Below, in pieces: positions 25,781 through 33,497 of a stretch of 40,720 nt of DNA. The notes beneath the pieces were generated by a model. It was not told the origin of the DNA, did not search any database, and saw nothing but the letters and a program-made list of their open reading frames with translations. Position numbers and translations under genes: made by a program. Positions within the stretch are counted from its first letter, which is position 1. The number at the start of each line of letters is the position of its first letter. The stretch comes from an uncultured Clostridia bacterium (GTDB lineage: Bacteria > Bacillota > Clostridia > Christensenellales > Aristaeellaceae), in contig CAMDVP010000002.1 of the NCBI GenBank assembly GCA_945877525.1, positions 1-40,720 on the forward strand, written 5' to 3'.

Positions 25781-27206
25781 GCTTTTTCTCCTCTCCCAGT
25801 GCGATGATCTGTTTCATCAGCGGCTTGTACGTCTGCTGATAGATGTCTGTATAAGCCCGGTGCAGGGCTGCCTCCGGCTCCAGGGTACGCGCCATGGACA
25901 GCGGGGGCATCACGGAAGTTCCTGTGGCCGGGCCAGAGGCTATTCGCGCAGCGCCGTACAGGGTACCCTCCTCCTCGGCGGGCAGGCAGACCTGCGCGCC
26001 GGTAACGTCTGCCAGTGTCTGCATCAGCCGTTCATGCCTTGTCAGTCCGCCGGCGCATACCAGGCGAGGCTGCTCGCCCATGGCTTCCAGCACACAGCGG
26101 GTTTCCATGGCAAGCCCCTCGTAGATTGCTGCTGCCAGTGCGCCGCGGGTGGCGTCGGCCCGTAGCCCTGCCAATGCGGCGCAGGCGTGGGGCTCCAGGT
26201 GGGGCGCGCCGCTGCCGGATAGGTAGGGCAGATAGACCATGCCCGTGGGGCGGGAAACTGCGGCGGCCTCAGCCATGAATGAGGCGTAATCCTCCCCGGG
26301 GAAAAGCAGATTCTTCCAGCAGTTGACCGAGGCGCCGGCGGACTGGATGGAGCCCAGACAGGTGTACCGGCCTGTTGGCGACGGCCCGTAGGATAGTCCG
26401 CTGAGCGCATCCTCCGGGGCGTAAGTCTTTTTTTCGCAGAGCATCACCTGCGCCGTGCCCATGGACACCATGACCCCGCCCCGGGTTAGAACGTCCGCAC
26501 CAAAGGCGGCGCAAACATGGTCGTGTCCGGCAATGCACACGGGAATGCCGCCCGGCAGTCCCATCACGCCCGGCAGTGTTTCGCCCATGGGCATGCCTGG
26601 GGCGGCGATGGGCGGCAGCACAGTTTCCGGCAGGCCCAGCGCTGCCAGAAAGCTCCTGTCCCAGCACCGCTGCGGCAGGCTGAAGGCCAGGGTGCGGGCT
26701 GCCAGGGTTTCGTCGGTTGCCATGCGCCCGGTCAGCAGCAGCGCCGCCTGCTCGACCACACCCAGAAAGCAGACGTCCCCGATGGGCTCCGAAAGCCCTG
26801 CCGCCATGTCCAGCAGCTTAAAGACGCCATACTTGTAGCTCATAGGCAATCCGGTCTGACGGCTGCGTTCGGCAAAGGCCGGTGAGTTCCGGAGCCGGTC
26901 AAACACCTCCATGGACCGTCCGTCATACCACGGGCGGATAGAGGTAAGCATCGCCCCTGTTTTACGGGAAACGAAGCCGCCGGATTCCGCCATGCCCGTC
27001 AATGCTACGGCGGTTGCATCGGACAGCCCGGGCAGTCCGGACAGCAGCTGTCGGAGGGACTCCTGCAGGCCATCCTGGGGAAAGCAGGTATAGGCGCCTT
27101 CTGGCCCGGTGGGCGTGGGTATGCGGCTCAGGCCCGCGCAACGCCCCTCTGTCGTGTACAGTGCAGCCTTCCAGCTGGTGGAGCCCAAATCCAGGGCAAG
27201 AATCAC
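25761..27206 (-). CDS. FGGY-family carbohydrate kinase
   Basis: A roughly 481-residue FGGY sugar kinase (xylulokinase/rhamnulokinase/fuculokinase superfamily). It opens ILALDLGSTSWKAALY (phosphate 1 motif) and has CIAGHDHVCAAFGADV with the catalytic Asp, YLSGSGAPHLEP, and the C-terminal CAGGLTRHERLMQTLADV adenosine motif. I prefer GTG 27206: the only ribosome site, ACAGGAG, lies nine bases upstream, while ATG 27215 directly abuts it. The kinase plus class II aldolase pairing is the standard layout for ketose pathways (kinase makes the 1-phosphate, aldolase splits it to DHAP and lactaldehyde or glycolaldehyde). Fucose, rhamnose or a related sugar are candidates, but no isomerase is present. 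Confidence 0.9.
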   Translation of the reverse strand: MILALDLGSTSWKAALYTTEGRCAGLSRIPTPTGPEGAYTCFPQDGLQESLRQLLSGLPGLSDATAVALTGMAESGGFVSRKTGAMLTSIRPWYDGRSMEVFDRLRNSPAFAERSRQTGLPMSYKYGVFKLLDMAAGLSEPIGDVCFLGVVEQAALLLTGRMATDETLAARTLAFSLPQRCWDRSFLAALGLPETVLPPIAAPGMPMGETLPGVMGLPGGIPVCIAGHDHVCAAFGADVLTRGGVMVSMGTAQVMLCEKKTYAPEDALSGLSYGPSPTGRYTCLGSIQSAGASVNCWKNLLFPGEDYASFMAEAAAVSRPTGMVYLPYLSGSGAPHLEPHACAALAGLRADATRGALAAAIYEGLAMETRCVLEAMGEQPRLVCAGGLTRHERLMQTLADVTGAQVCLPAEEEGTLYGAARIASGPATGTSVMPPLSMARTLEPEAALHRAYTDIYQQTYKPLMKQIIALGEEKKHEVCKL

Positions 27207-27236
27207 CGCTGTCATCTCCTGTCATATTTTTTCACC

Positions 27237-27265
27237 ATTGTAGCACGATCGCCAGCCGGATTCAA
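27237..27265 (-). promoter_or_regulatory. Promoter of the kinase-aldolase operon
   Basis: On the minus strand, TTGAAT (27265-27260) and TACAAT (27242-27237) lie 17 bases apart, with TGC just before the -10. Transcription would start near 27230 and leave a leader of about 24 bases to GTG 27206. Confidence 0.65.
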
Positions 27266-27299
27266 GAAAAAATCCGCAAGGGCTGCCCGGCCCCTCCAT

Positions 27300-27328
27300 T
27301 TGCATTTCCTTCATGGGTATGCTATAAT
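27300..27328 (+). promoter_or_regulatory. Promoter of the DeoR regulator gene
   Basis: TTGCAT (27300-27305), 17 bases, then a consensus TATAAT (27323-27328) preceded by TGC. It diverges from the kinase promoter about 58 bases away, so one DeoR protein could control both. An ATGG-8-CCAT inverted repeat follows at 27337-27352, but I cannot tell whether it is the operator. Confidence 0.65.
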
Positions 27329-27367
27329 GAACATATATGGTATTTTTTCCATGAGGGGGCGGTGCCC

Positions 27368-28138
27368 ATGATACCCTCCTTGCGCCAACAAAAGCTGTTG
27401 GATCTGTTACAGCAGGAGAAAAAGGTGTTTTTCCTTACGGAGCTGGTGGAGCAGCTGCACATCTCGGAGTCCACCCTGCGGCGGGATTTGAAGCTGCTTT
27501 CCGCCCAGGGGCGCATCAAGGTTCTGCGGGGCGGAGGCGTGTGCGTTAATCAGGGCAATGTGGAGCTGGATATCGAGTCCAAGCTGCATGTGGCCCTGGA
27601 GGAAAAGCGGAAAATCGCCCGCTTCGCTGCGGAGCTTGTGCAGGAGGGCGATACGCTGTTCCTGGATCCCTCCAGTATCTGCTACCTGATGCTGGACTAT
27701 CTGGTGAACAAGCGTGTCACCGTGGTGACCAACTCCTGCGCCAATGTGACCCGCATGCTTCACCTGGGCATTCCCTGCATCATGATCGGCGGGCAGACCA
27801 AGAAGGGTACCTTTGCCTGCATTGGCAGCATGGCGGAGGAAATGATGCGCCGCCTGTGGTTTAACCGGTGCTTCCTGGGGGCGGGCGGCATCACCCCCCA
27901 ATATGGCATTACCAACCACGATCCCGCGGAATGCGCGATCAAGCATCTGGCCATTGAGCATTCCGGCGAAACCATTTTCCTGATCAACTCCGCCAAGGCG
28001 GGGGTGATGACCATGTATCAGGTGGCGCCTGTTGACCGCTACCGGGTGCTGATGGATCAGCCGGTTCCGGAATTGGAAGGCTATGACAACATCCTTGTGG
28101 TGCCGGAGGACCGGGAGGATGCACAGGATCCGGCCTGA
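27368..28138 (+). CDS. DeoR/GlpR family transcriptional regulator
   Basis: A 256-residue repressor. The N-terminal winged helix is SLRQQKLLDLLQQEKKVFF, LTELVEQLHISESTLRRDL, then KVLRGGGV, typical of DeoR proteins. The C-terminal sugar-phosphate sensor has GDTLFLDPSSICYLM, VVTNSCAN and FLGAGGITPQYG. ATG 27368 follows AGGGGG at 27354-27359. It is divergent from the kinase-aldolase operon and most likely represses it, released by a phosphorylated intermediate. A longer frame upstream is open but includes the promoter, so it is not the start. Confidence 0.92.
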   Translation: MIPSLRQQKLLDLLQQEKKVFFLTELVEQLHISESTLRRDLKLLSAQGRIKVLRGGGVCVNQGNVELDIESKLHVALEEKRKIARFAAELVQEGDTLFLDPSSICYLMLDYLVNKRVTVVTNSCANVTRMLHLGIPCIMIGGQTKKGTFACIGSMAEEMMRRLWFNRCFLGAGGITPQYGITNHDPAECAIKHLAIEHSGETIFLINSAKAGVMTMYQVAPVDRYRVLMDQPVPELEGYDNILVVPEDREDAQDPA

Positions 28139-28153
28139 TGCTGCGGGCATGAA

Positions 28154-28183
28154 ACGTCCTTTCTTTGCAAAGGGCGTTTTTTT
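28154..28183 (+). terminator. Rho-independent terminator after the DeoR gene
   Basis: ACGTCCTTT (28154-28162) pairs with AAAGGGCGT (28169-28177, one T-G pair), followed by seven Ts. Confidence 0.85.
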
Positions 28184-28361
28184 GTGGGAAGAATCAGGAG
28201 AAATGCTTCATTTTCCGTCAGTTCAGTGCAAAGAACGTTCATGTCCATGAACTCCACTGTCTTATTTGGCCGTAAAACGGCATTTTGCACAGAATAAAAC
28301 AGGGGAAAAAGAATGAGATGAAAAAAACTGAAGAAAATTGACCAAATCAGCGAAAAAGGTG

Positions 28362-28390
28362 TTGACAGAAGCGAAAGCCCATGATACAAT
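28362..28390 (+). promoter_or_regulatory. Promoter of the LacI-led operon
   Basis: Consensus TTGACA (28362-28367), 17 bases, TACAAT (28385-28390). The operator begins 11 bases further downstream. Confidence 0.85.
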
Positions 28391-28400
28391 GAAGTCACGG

Positions 28401-28418
28401 TTTGGGAACGTTCCCAAA
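28401..28418 (+). promoter_or_regulatory. Perfect 18-base LacI-type operator
   Basis: TTTGGGAA CG TTCCCAAA is a perfect palindrome with the central CG typical of LacI/GalR operators. It covers the expected transcription start, so binding should block the promoter. It sits directly ahead of the LacI gene, which points to autorepression and control of the whole operon. I found no second copy in the window. Confidence 0.85.
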
Positions 28419-28466
28419 AATGGGAAGTGAAGAAACGATGGATGCGGGAAAGGAGATGCGAAGAGC

Positions 28467-29474
28467 GTGCCGACGATCCATGATGTTGCCCTGCTGGCGG
28501 GCACATCCAAGAGCACTGTTTCCCGCTACCTGAACGGCGGCTCAATCAGCAGCTCCAAGGCGGCGGAAATCGAGCAGGCTATCCGCCGCTCGGGCTACAG
28601 CCCCAATGTCAACGCACGGCGGCTGGTGCAAAGCCGGACGAACATGCTTGGCATTGTGTTTGACGATATTGCCAATTACGTCTACGGTGACATGATGGCA
28701 GGCGTCCAGGCCGCCGCGCGCCGCCTGGGGTTCGGATGCATGTTCTATTCCCGGGCTACGGACGGGAAGCGTGAGACGGACTTTCTTTCCCTGCTGTCCT
28801 CCTGTACGGTGGACGGGTTGATCCTCATCGATCTGGGACGGCGCGATAAAAGCGAGGTCCGCCAGCTGGAGCGCAGCGGCTGCCCGATTGTGCTGGTGGG
28901 GGATGGCTGCGGCACGGAAACCCTGGCGGCGGTGGATGTGGACAATACCCAAGGCACCGAGCGGGAAACCGCTTACCTGATCCGGCAGGGGCACAGACGC
29001 ATTGCCTACCTGCAGGGGCCGGATGAAATGCCTGCGGCTGCGGCCCGCCTGAAGGGATACCTCAACGCTTTGCACGCGGCGGACATTCCAGTTGACCCGG
29101 CGCTGATTCGCCAGGTCAGCTGGACGGTGCGCGACGCTAACCGCTGCGTAACCCGGCTGATGGCGGAGCAGCCCTTTACGGCGCTGATTGGCTCCAATGC
29201 CTTTTCCACCTATGGCGCGCTGCTGGCCCTGGAGGACGGCGGCCGGCGTGTGCCGGAGGATGTGGCGCTGGCAGGCTTTGACGAGCATCCCCTGTGTGAG
29301 CATGTCCGTCCGGGCATCACGACGCTCAAGCAGCCTTTCTTTGAAATCGGTGAGGCGGCGGTGGAGCGCCTGGTACAGGGCTTTGAGGCGGAAAAGCCTG
29401 CGGGAGGAACCATTCTGATGCAGCCGGAGCTGCTGGTACGCGGAACCACCGAACAGAAAGGAGTCAGGGCATGA
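28467..29474 (+). CDS. LacI/GalR family transcriptional regulator
   Basis: A 335-residue repressor: helix-turn-helix PTIHDVALLAGTSKSTVSRY at the N-terminus, hinge SPNVNARRLVQSRTN, then a periplasmic-binding-like sensor domain (GIVFDDIANY, VDGLILIDLG, LAGFDEHPLCEHVRPGITTL). The start is GTG 28467, with AAAGGAG at 28449-28455. The stop overlaps the first permease start (ATGA), so regulator and transporter share one mRNA. It should bind the palindrome at 28401-28418 and respond to the imported sugar or its phosphate. Confidence 0.93.
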   Translation: MPTIHDVALLAGTSKSTVSRYLNGGSISSSKAAEIEQAIRRSGYSPNVNARRLVQSRTNMLGIVFDDIANYVYGDMMAGVQAAARRLGFGCMFYSRATDGKRETDFLSLLSSCTVDGLILIDLGRRDKSEVRQLERSGCPIVLVGDGCGTETLAAVDVDNTQGTERETAYLIRQGHRRIAYLQGPDEMPAAAARLKGYLNALHAADIPVDPALIRQVSWTVRDANRCVTRLMAEQPFTALIGSNAFSTYGALLALEDGGRRVPEDVALAGFDEHPLCEHVRPGITTLKQPFFEIGEAAVERLVQGFEAEKPAGGTILMQPELLVRGTTEQKGVRA

Positions 29475-30370
29475 ACATCAAGCGGCGGCAGAAATGGGCA
29501 TATCTGTTCATCATCCCATTCTTTGCGTCCTTCCTCACCTTCAGCATCTACCCGATTTTCTATTCCCTGTACATTTCCTTCCACGACTATAATCCTCTCA
29601 CCCTGGCCATGAAGCCCGTGGGATGGAGCAATTACGCGCGCCTGTTCGCGTCGGATTACTTCTGGAGCAGCGTGCTGAACACGATTGAGATCTGGCTGAT
29701 TTCCATCATTCCGCAGCTGATCATTGCCCTGACCCTGTCCCTGATCCTCAACGAGCGCTGGGTCAAGGGCAAGAACGCCCTGAGAAGCATCTACTACTTC
29801 CCCAACCTGATTACCCCCATCACCATTGGCATGCTGTTCACCCTGCTGTTCGGCTATCCCGGCGGCGCAATCAACAACCTGTTCACTTCCCTGGGCATTT
29901 TCAACCAGGCCGTGGATTTCAAAAACACCACCTGGCTGGCCAAAACGGTGGGCGGTATCGCCATCTGCTGGCAGAACTTCGGCTATAACATCATCTTCAT
30001 CACTGCCGGGCTGCACTCCATCTCCACCGACGTGTATGAAGCAGCGGAGGTGGACGGCGCCAACGCCTGGCAGCGCACCACGAAGATCACCATGCCCCTG
30101 CTGCGGCCCATCATGCTCTATATCATGATTACATCCATCATCGGCGGCCTGCAGATTTTCGACATTCCCAAGATGCTTTTCGGCGGAGCCACCGATTCCT
30201 ACGCTACCCGAACCATGGTGCTGTACATGTATGAGTCGGCCTTCGAGAACTGGCAGTTCGGCTATGGCGCGGCGGCGGCCTATACCATCGCGCTGATCAT
30301 CGGCGCCTTCTCCCTCATATCGATCTTGTTCAACGCCTTTCAGGGCCGCGGCAGAAAGGAGGCGGCGTAA
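29471..30370 (+). CDS. Sugar ABC transporter permease, MalF type
   Basis: A 299-residue CUT1 permease: first span AYLFIIPFFASFLTFSIYP, followed by IFYSLYISFHDYNPL, then further spans and the EAA loop YEAAEVDGANAWQRTTKITM. It overlaps the LacI stop by four bases and ends one base before the next permease start. It is the first membrane subunit of the LacI-controlled importer. No ATPase is encoded here. Confidence 0.93.
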   Translation: MNIKRRQKWAYLFIIPFFASFLTFSIYPIFYSLYISFHDYNPLTLAMKPVGWSNYARLFASDYFWSSVLNTIEIWLISIIPQLIIALTLSLILNERWVKGKNALRSIYYFPNLITPITIGMLFTLLFGYPGGAINNLFTSLGIFNQAVDFKNTTWLAKTVGGIAICWQNFGYNIIFITAGLHSISTDVYEAAEVDGANAWQRTTKITMPLLRPIMLYIMITSIIGGLQIFDIPKMLFGGATDSYATRTMVLYMYESAFENWQFGYGAAAAYTIALIIGAFSLISILFNAFQGRGRKEAA

Positions 30371-31240
30371 ATGAGCATGCAGGCAAGCCTTTCTGCAAAC
30401 GCCCGGGCCCGCTTCAAGCGGCACCTGTGCCATGCGCTGCTGTACGCTGTGCTACTGGTGATGGCGGCGGTGTGCTTCTTCCCGTTCCTGGCCATGCTCA
30501 TCGGCTCCACCCAGGACAACCTGACCATTGCCACCAAGTTTTCCCTGGTGCCCGGTGATAAGTTCATGGACAACTATAACCGTATGATGCAGAACAAGAA
30601 CATCTGGCGCGGCTTTGCCAACTCTATCTGGCTGGCGGTGGTCAATACGGCGCTGTGCCTGTACTTCTCCGCGCTGACGGGATATGCGTTTTCCAAGTTC
30701 CGCTTCAAGGGGCGCGGGGCGCTGTTCACCTTCATCATGGTGGTGATGATGCTCCCCGGGCAGCTGGGCGTGATCGGCTTCTTCCGCGAGGTCAGCGACA
30801 TGAAGCTGCTCAACACCTACTGGCCGCTGATCATCCCAGCCATCTCCAACTGCTTCGCGGTGTTCTTCTTCAAGCAGTACCTGGATTCCGGCCTGCCCAA
30901 CGAGCTGATCGAGGCGGCGCTGATTGACGGGTGCGGTGAAATCAAAATCTACCACAGCATAGTGCTGCCCTGCATGGGTGCGGCGCTGGTGACCCAGGGC
31001 GTGATGAGCTTCATCGGCAACTGGAACAGCTACCTCAATCCCCTGCTGATCCTGAACAAGACCGACCTGATGACCCTGCCTGTCCTGCTGGCTTCCATCA
31101 AGAGCGGCAACGGCGCTTCGGACTATGGCGCACAGTATGTTGGAATTCTGATTTCGGTGGCGCCGCTGCTGGTGATCTTTACCCTGGCCAACAAGGTCAT
31201 CATGGAGAAGATTGCCATCGGCGCGGCGGTCAAGGGCTGA
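30371..31240 (+). CDS. Sugar ABC transporter permease, MalG type
   Basis: A 289-residue CUT1 permease: N-terminal span AVLLVMAAVCFFPFLAML, MalG-type IGSTQDNL, EAA loop NELIEAALIDGCGEIKIYHS and C-terminal KVIMEKIAIGAAVKG. It starts directly after the MalF-type gene's stop and is its partner subunit. A binding protein gene follows after a short gap containing a hairpin. Confidence 0.93.
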   Translation: MSMQASLSANARARFKRHLCHALLYAVLLVMAAVCFFPFLAMLIGSTQDNLTIATKFSLVPGDKFMDNYNRMMQNKNIWRGFANSIWLAVVNTALCLYFSALTGYAFSKFRFKGRGALFTFIMVVMMLPGQLGVIGFFREVSDMKLLNTYWPLIIPAISNCFAVFFFKQYLDSGLPNELIEAALIDGCGEIKIYHSIVLPCMGAALVTQGVMSFIGNWNSYLNPLLILNKTDLMTLPVLLASIKSGNGASDYGAQYVGILISVAPLLVIFTLANKVIMEKIAIGAAVKG

Positions 31241-31265
31241 CGGCAGCCCGGCTTTTCCTGATCAC

Positions 31266-31283
31266 CACAGGCAACAGCCTGTG
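31266..31283 (+). promoter_or_regulatory. Stem-loop just upstream of the binding protein gene
   Basis: CACAGGC-AACA-GCCTGTG, a perfect 7-base stem 13 bases before the AAGGAGG site. No T-run follows, so it is not a terminator; it could mark or protect a processed 5' end. Confidence 0.5.
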
Positions 31284-31310
31284 CAGATAAATCACAAGGA
31301 GGTATGTACC

Positions 31311-32585
31311 ATGAAACGTATCCTGTCCGTGGCTCTGTGCCTGGCCATGCTGCTGACCTGCTTCGCGGTGGGCGCTGTGGCCGAGGAAACTGCCAACCCC
31401 TACGAGGTGGACGAAAGCCTTTCCGGCACCTTCACCTGGTGGACCTATTTCGACCAGGCTCCCTTCCTGAAGGAGCAGTTCGAGAAGAAGTATCCCAACG
31501 TGACCATCGACCTGCAGGTATTTGGCGGCGACGATTACCAGACCAAGCTGATGAACGCCCTGCCCACCGGCCAGGATGTGCCCGATGTGTTTGACCTGGA
31601 GGAGGGCTATGTCTACAAGTTCATCGACAGCCCCCTGCTGGCCGACCTGGACGCCCTGGGCCTGGGCGAGGTGTGCAACAGCTACTACGACTGGGCCGTG
31701 GCCATGGGCCGCGACTCCAACGGCACCCTGAAGGGCATCTGCGACAACGTGTCTCCCGTGGCCTTCTGGTATCTGCGCGACGCCATGGAGAAGTGGCTGG
31801 GCACCAGCGATGACGCTGAAATCTCCGCCATGCTTTCCTCCTGGGACGCCATCAAGGAAAAGGGCCTGGAGATCAAGGAAAAGTCCAACGGCGAAGTGTA
31901 CCTGTGGCCCAACCTGTCCGCGATGGTCAAGGTGGCCGGCTACAGCCTGACCCCCATTGCCCGCAACGGCAAGGTGGCCATCGAGCAGGGCTGGTATGAC
32001 CTGCTGGACACCATGCGCGATTTCTGGGAGGCCGGCATCGTTGCTGACCTGGGCGGCTGGAGCGGCGACTGGGCTACCGCCTGGAACAACGGCACTCTGC
32101 TGATCCGCGTCATGCCCAGCTGGGACTTCTTCACCGACTGGAGCATCAACACCGGCAACGTGGGCGTGGCGGCTCCCTTCATGGCTTCCTATGAGGGCGG
32201 CACCTATCGCGCCATCTACGCAAACTCCGAAAAGACCGACCTGTGCGTGAAGTTCCTGGAGTTCCTGACCAACGAAACCTATCAGCTGCAGAACCTGTAC
32301 ACCAACAACCAGATGCCCGCCAACAAGAACATCGCCGGCCTGCTGGGCCCCGATTACACCAATGATAACTTCGGCGGCCAGAACATCATGAAGACCTATG
32401 ACACGATCTGCAACAACATTGCCGACATCGTGCCCGACCAGTACACCCGCGGCCTGCAGAACAAGTTCTCCAAGTATGCCCAGGCCGGCATCAAGGAAGG
32501 CAAGACCAATGACGAAATCATTGACACCTTCCTGGCCGACATCCGGGATACCTATCCCGAGCTGGACTTCAGCAATTTCAACTGA
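31311..32585 (+). CDS. Extracellular sugar-binding protein (family 1)
   Basis: A 424-residue substrate-binding protein of the LacI-controlled importer. The signal peptide MKRILSVALCLAMLLTCFAV ends in a GAVA-EE cleavage site; a standard lipobox is not evident (LLTC is a poor match). The mature part has GTFTWWTYFDQAPFLKEQFE, NVTIDLQVFGGDDYQTKLMN and VPDVFDLEEGYV, then WNNGTLLIRVMPSWDF, the usual binding-cleft landmarks. Start: ATG 31311, with AAGGAGG eight bases upstream. Codon use is notably regular and GC-rich, as in a highly expressed gene. Hairpins flank it on both sides. Confidence 0.92.
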   Translation: MKRILSVALCLAMLLTCFAVGAVAEETANPYEVDESLSGTFTWWTYFDQAPFLKEQFEKKYPNVTIDLQVFGGDDYQTKLMNALPTGQDVPDVFDLEEGYVYKFIDSPLLADLDALGLGEVCNSYYDWAVAMGRDSNGTLKGICDNVSPVAFWYLRDAMEKWLGTSDDAEISAMLSSWDAIKEKGLEIKEKSNGEVYLWPNLSAMVKVAGYSLTPIARNGKVAIEQGWYDLLDTMRDFWEAGIVADLGGWSGDWATAWNNGTLLIRVMPSWDFFTDWSINTGNVGVAAPFMASYEGGTYRAIYANSEKTDLCVKFLEFLTNETYQLQNLYTNNQMPANKNIAGLLGPDYTNDNFGGQNIMKTYDTICNNIADIVPDQYTRGLQNKFSKYAQAGIKEGKTNDEIIDTFLADIRDTYPELDFSNFN

Positions 32586-32611
32586 GCGCAGGCTGCCTAT
32601 GCCTGAATTCG

Positions 32612-32647
32612 GCCGGGTGCGGAGGGATACGTCCCTCCGCATCCGGC
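32612..32647 (+). terminator. Long stem-loop after the binding protein gene
   Basis: A 16-base stem (32612-32627 with 32632-32647, one G-T pair) closed by a TACG (UNCG-class) tetraloop. No T-run follows, so it more likely blocks 3' decay of the binding protein mRNA or causes partial termination, with the downstream enzymes expressed at a lower level. Confidence 0.7.
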
Positions 32648-32752
32648 TCCCTGCGTTTTGCTGCGATGGCAGACAAGACCTGCGGGATGGACGCGCAGGC
32701 CCTGTCTGCCCGATCGGGCTGATTTTCTCACAAGGAAAGGACGATCATTTGT

Positions 32753-33475
32753 ATGATGCTGCTTCCGGGGGTTTATCAGGTGGCGGGGCCAAGTGTGTCT
32801 CACTTCTTTGACGCAACGGCTTATCTTTTTCCCTGCGATGGCGAGCTGATGCTGGTGGACTGCGCTACCAGGGAGGGACATGAGCAGATGCTGGCGAACA
32901 TCCGGCGCCTGGGCTTTGATCCTGCACGGCTGACCCGCGTACTGGGAACCCATGGACATTATGATCACATTGGCGGCGCGAAGCTGTTGCGGGAGAGCTT
33001 TGGCACCAGGCTGTATCTCCACAGCCTGGATCGCGAGCAGGTGGAAACGGGGGACAGCGTGCGCACCACCGCATCCCTGCTCTACGGCGTGGAGGCGGAG
33101 CCCATCCCGGTGGATGGCTGCCTGGAGGAGGGCGACAGCTTCCAGGTGGATGCGGGCGTGCTGCATGTGCTGCACACGCCGGGCCACAGCCCGGGCAGCT
33201 GCTGCTTTGTGCTGGAGCATACCTCCGGGCTTTCCATGCTGTTTGCGGGGGATACGCTCCACGGGGGCTACCACCCGCTGATCGGCGCCAACCTGGATAT
33301 CTGGCCTGAAAGCCTGAAGAAGCTGACCTCCCGGCACTTTGACTACTTCACTTTCGGGCACTGCAATCCCCAGCTGCTGTGCGATGCGGACGAGCGCATC
33401 CGCTGCCTGGTGCAGTCCTTTGGCAATTACCTGAACCCGTGGTTCAAGGATTTCTACCGTTCCTATCCCTATTGA
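32753..33475 (+). CDS. Metallo-beta-lactamase-fold hydrolase
   Basis: A 240-residue MBL-fold enzyme with the metal-binding HxHxDH motif as GTHGHYDHIGG, a second-site Asp in ATAYLFPCDGELMLVDC, and HTPGHSPGSC followed by LFAGDTLHGG. The family hydrolyses a wide range of thioesters, lactones and phosphodiesters. Its place between a sugar importer and a sugar kinase makes a lactonase or sugar-ester hydrolase possible, but there is no direct evidence. AAGGAAAGG lies about 12 bases upstream; ATG 32756 is an equally good start. Confidence 0.88.
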   Translation: MMLLPGVYQVAGPSVSHFFDATAYLFPCDGELMLVDCATREGHEQMLANIRRLGFDPARLTRVLGTHGHYDHIGGAKLLRESFGTRLYLHSLDREQVETGDSVRTTASLLYGVEAEPIPVDGCLEEGDSFQVDAGVLHVLHTPGHSPGSCCFVLEHTSGLSMLFAGDTLHGGYHPLIGANLDIWPESLKKLTSRHFDYFTFGHCNPQLLCDADERIRCLVQSFGNYLNPWFKDFYRSYPY

Positions 33476-33497
33476 GCGAGACAGGAGGCGTGAACCC

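Noticed and set aside
27002..27367. N-terminal extension of the DeoR frame
   Set aside because: The upstream part is antisense to the kinase gene and contains both divergent promoters; the true start is 27368.
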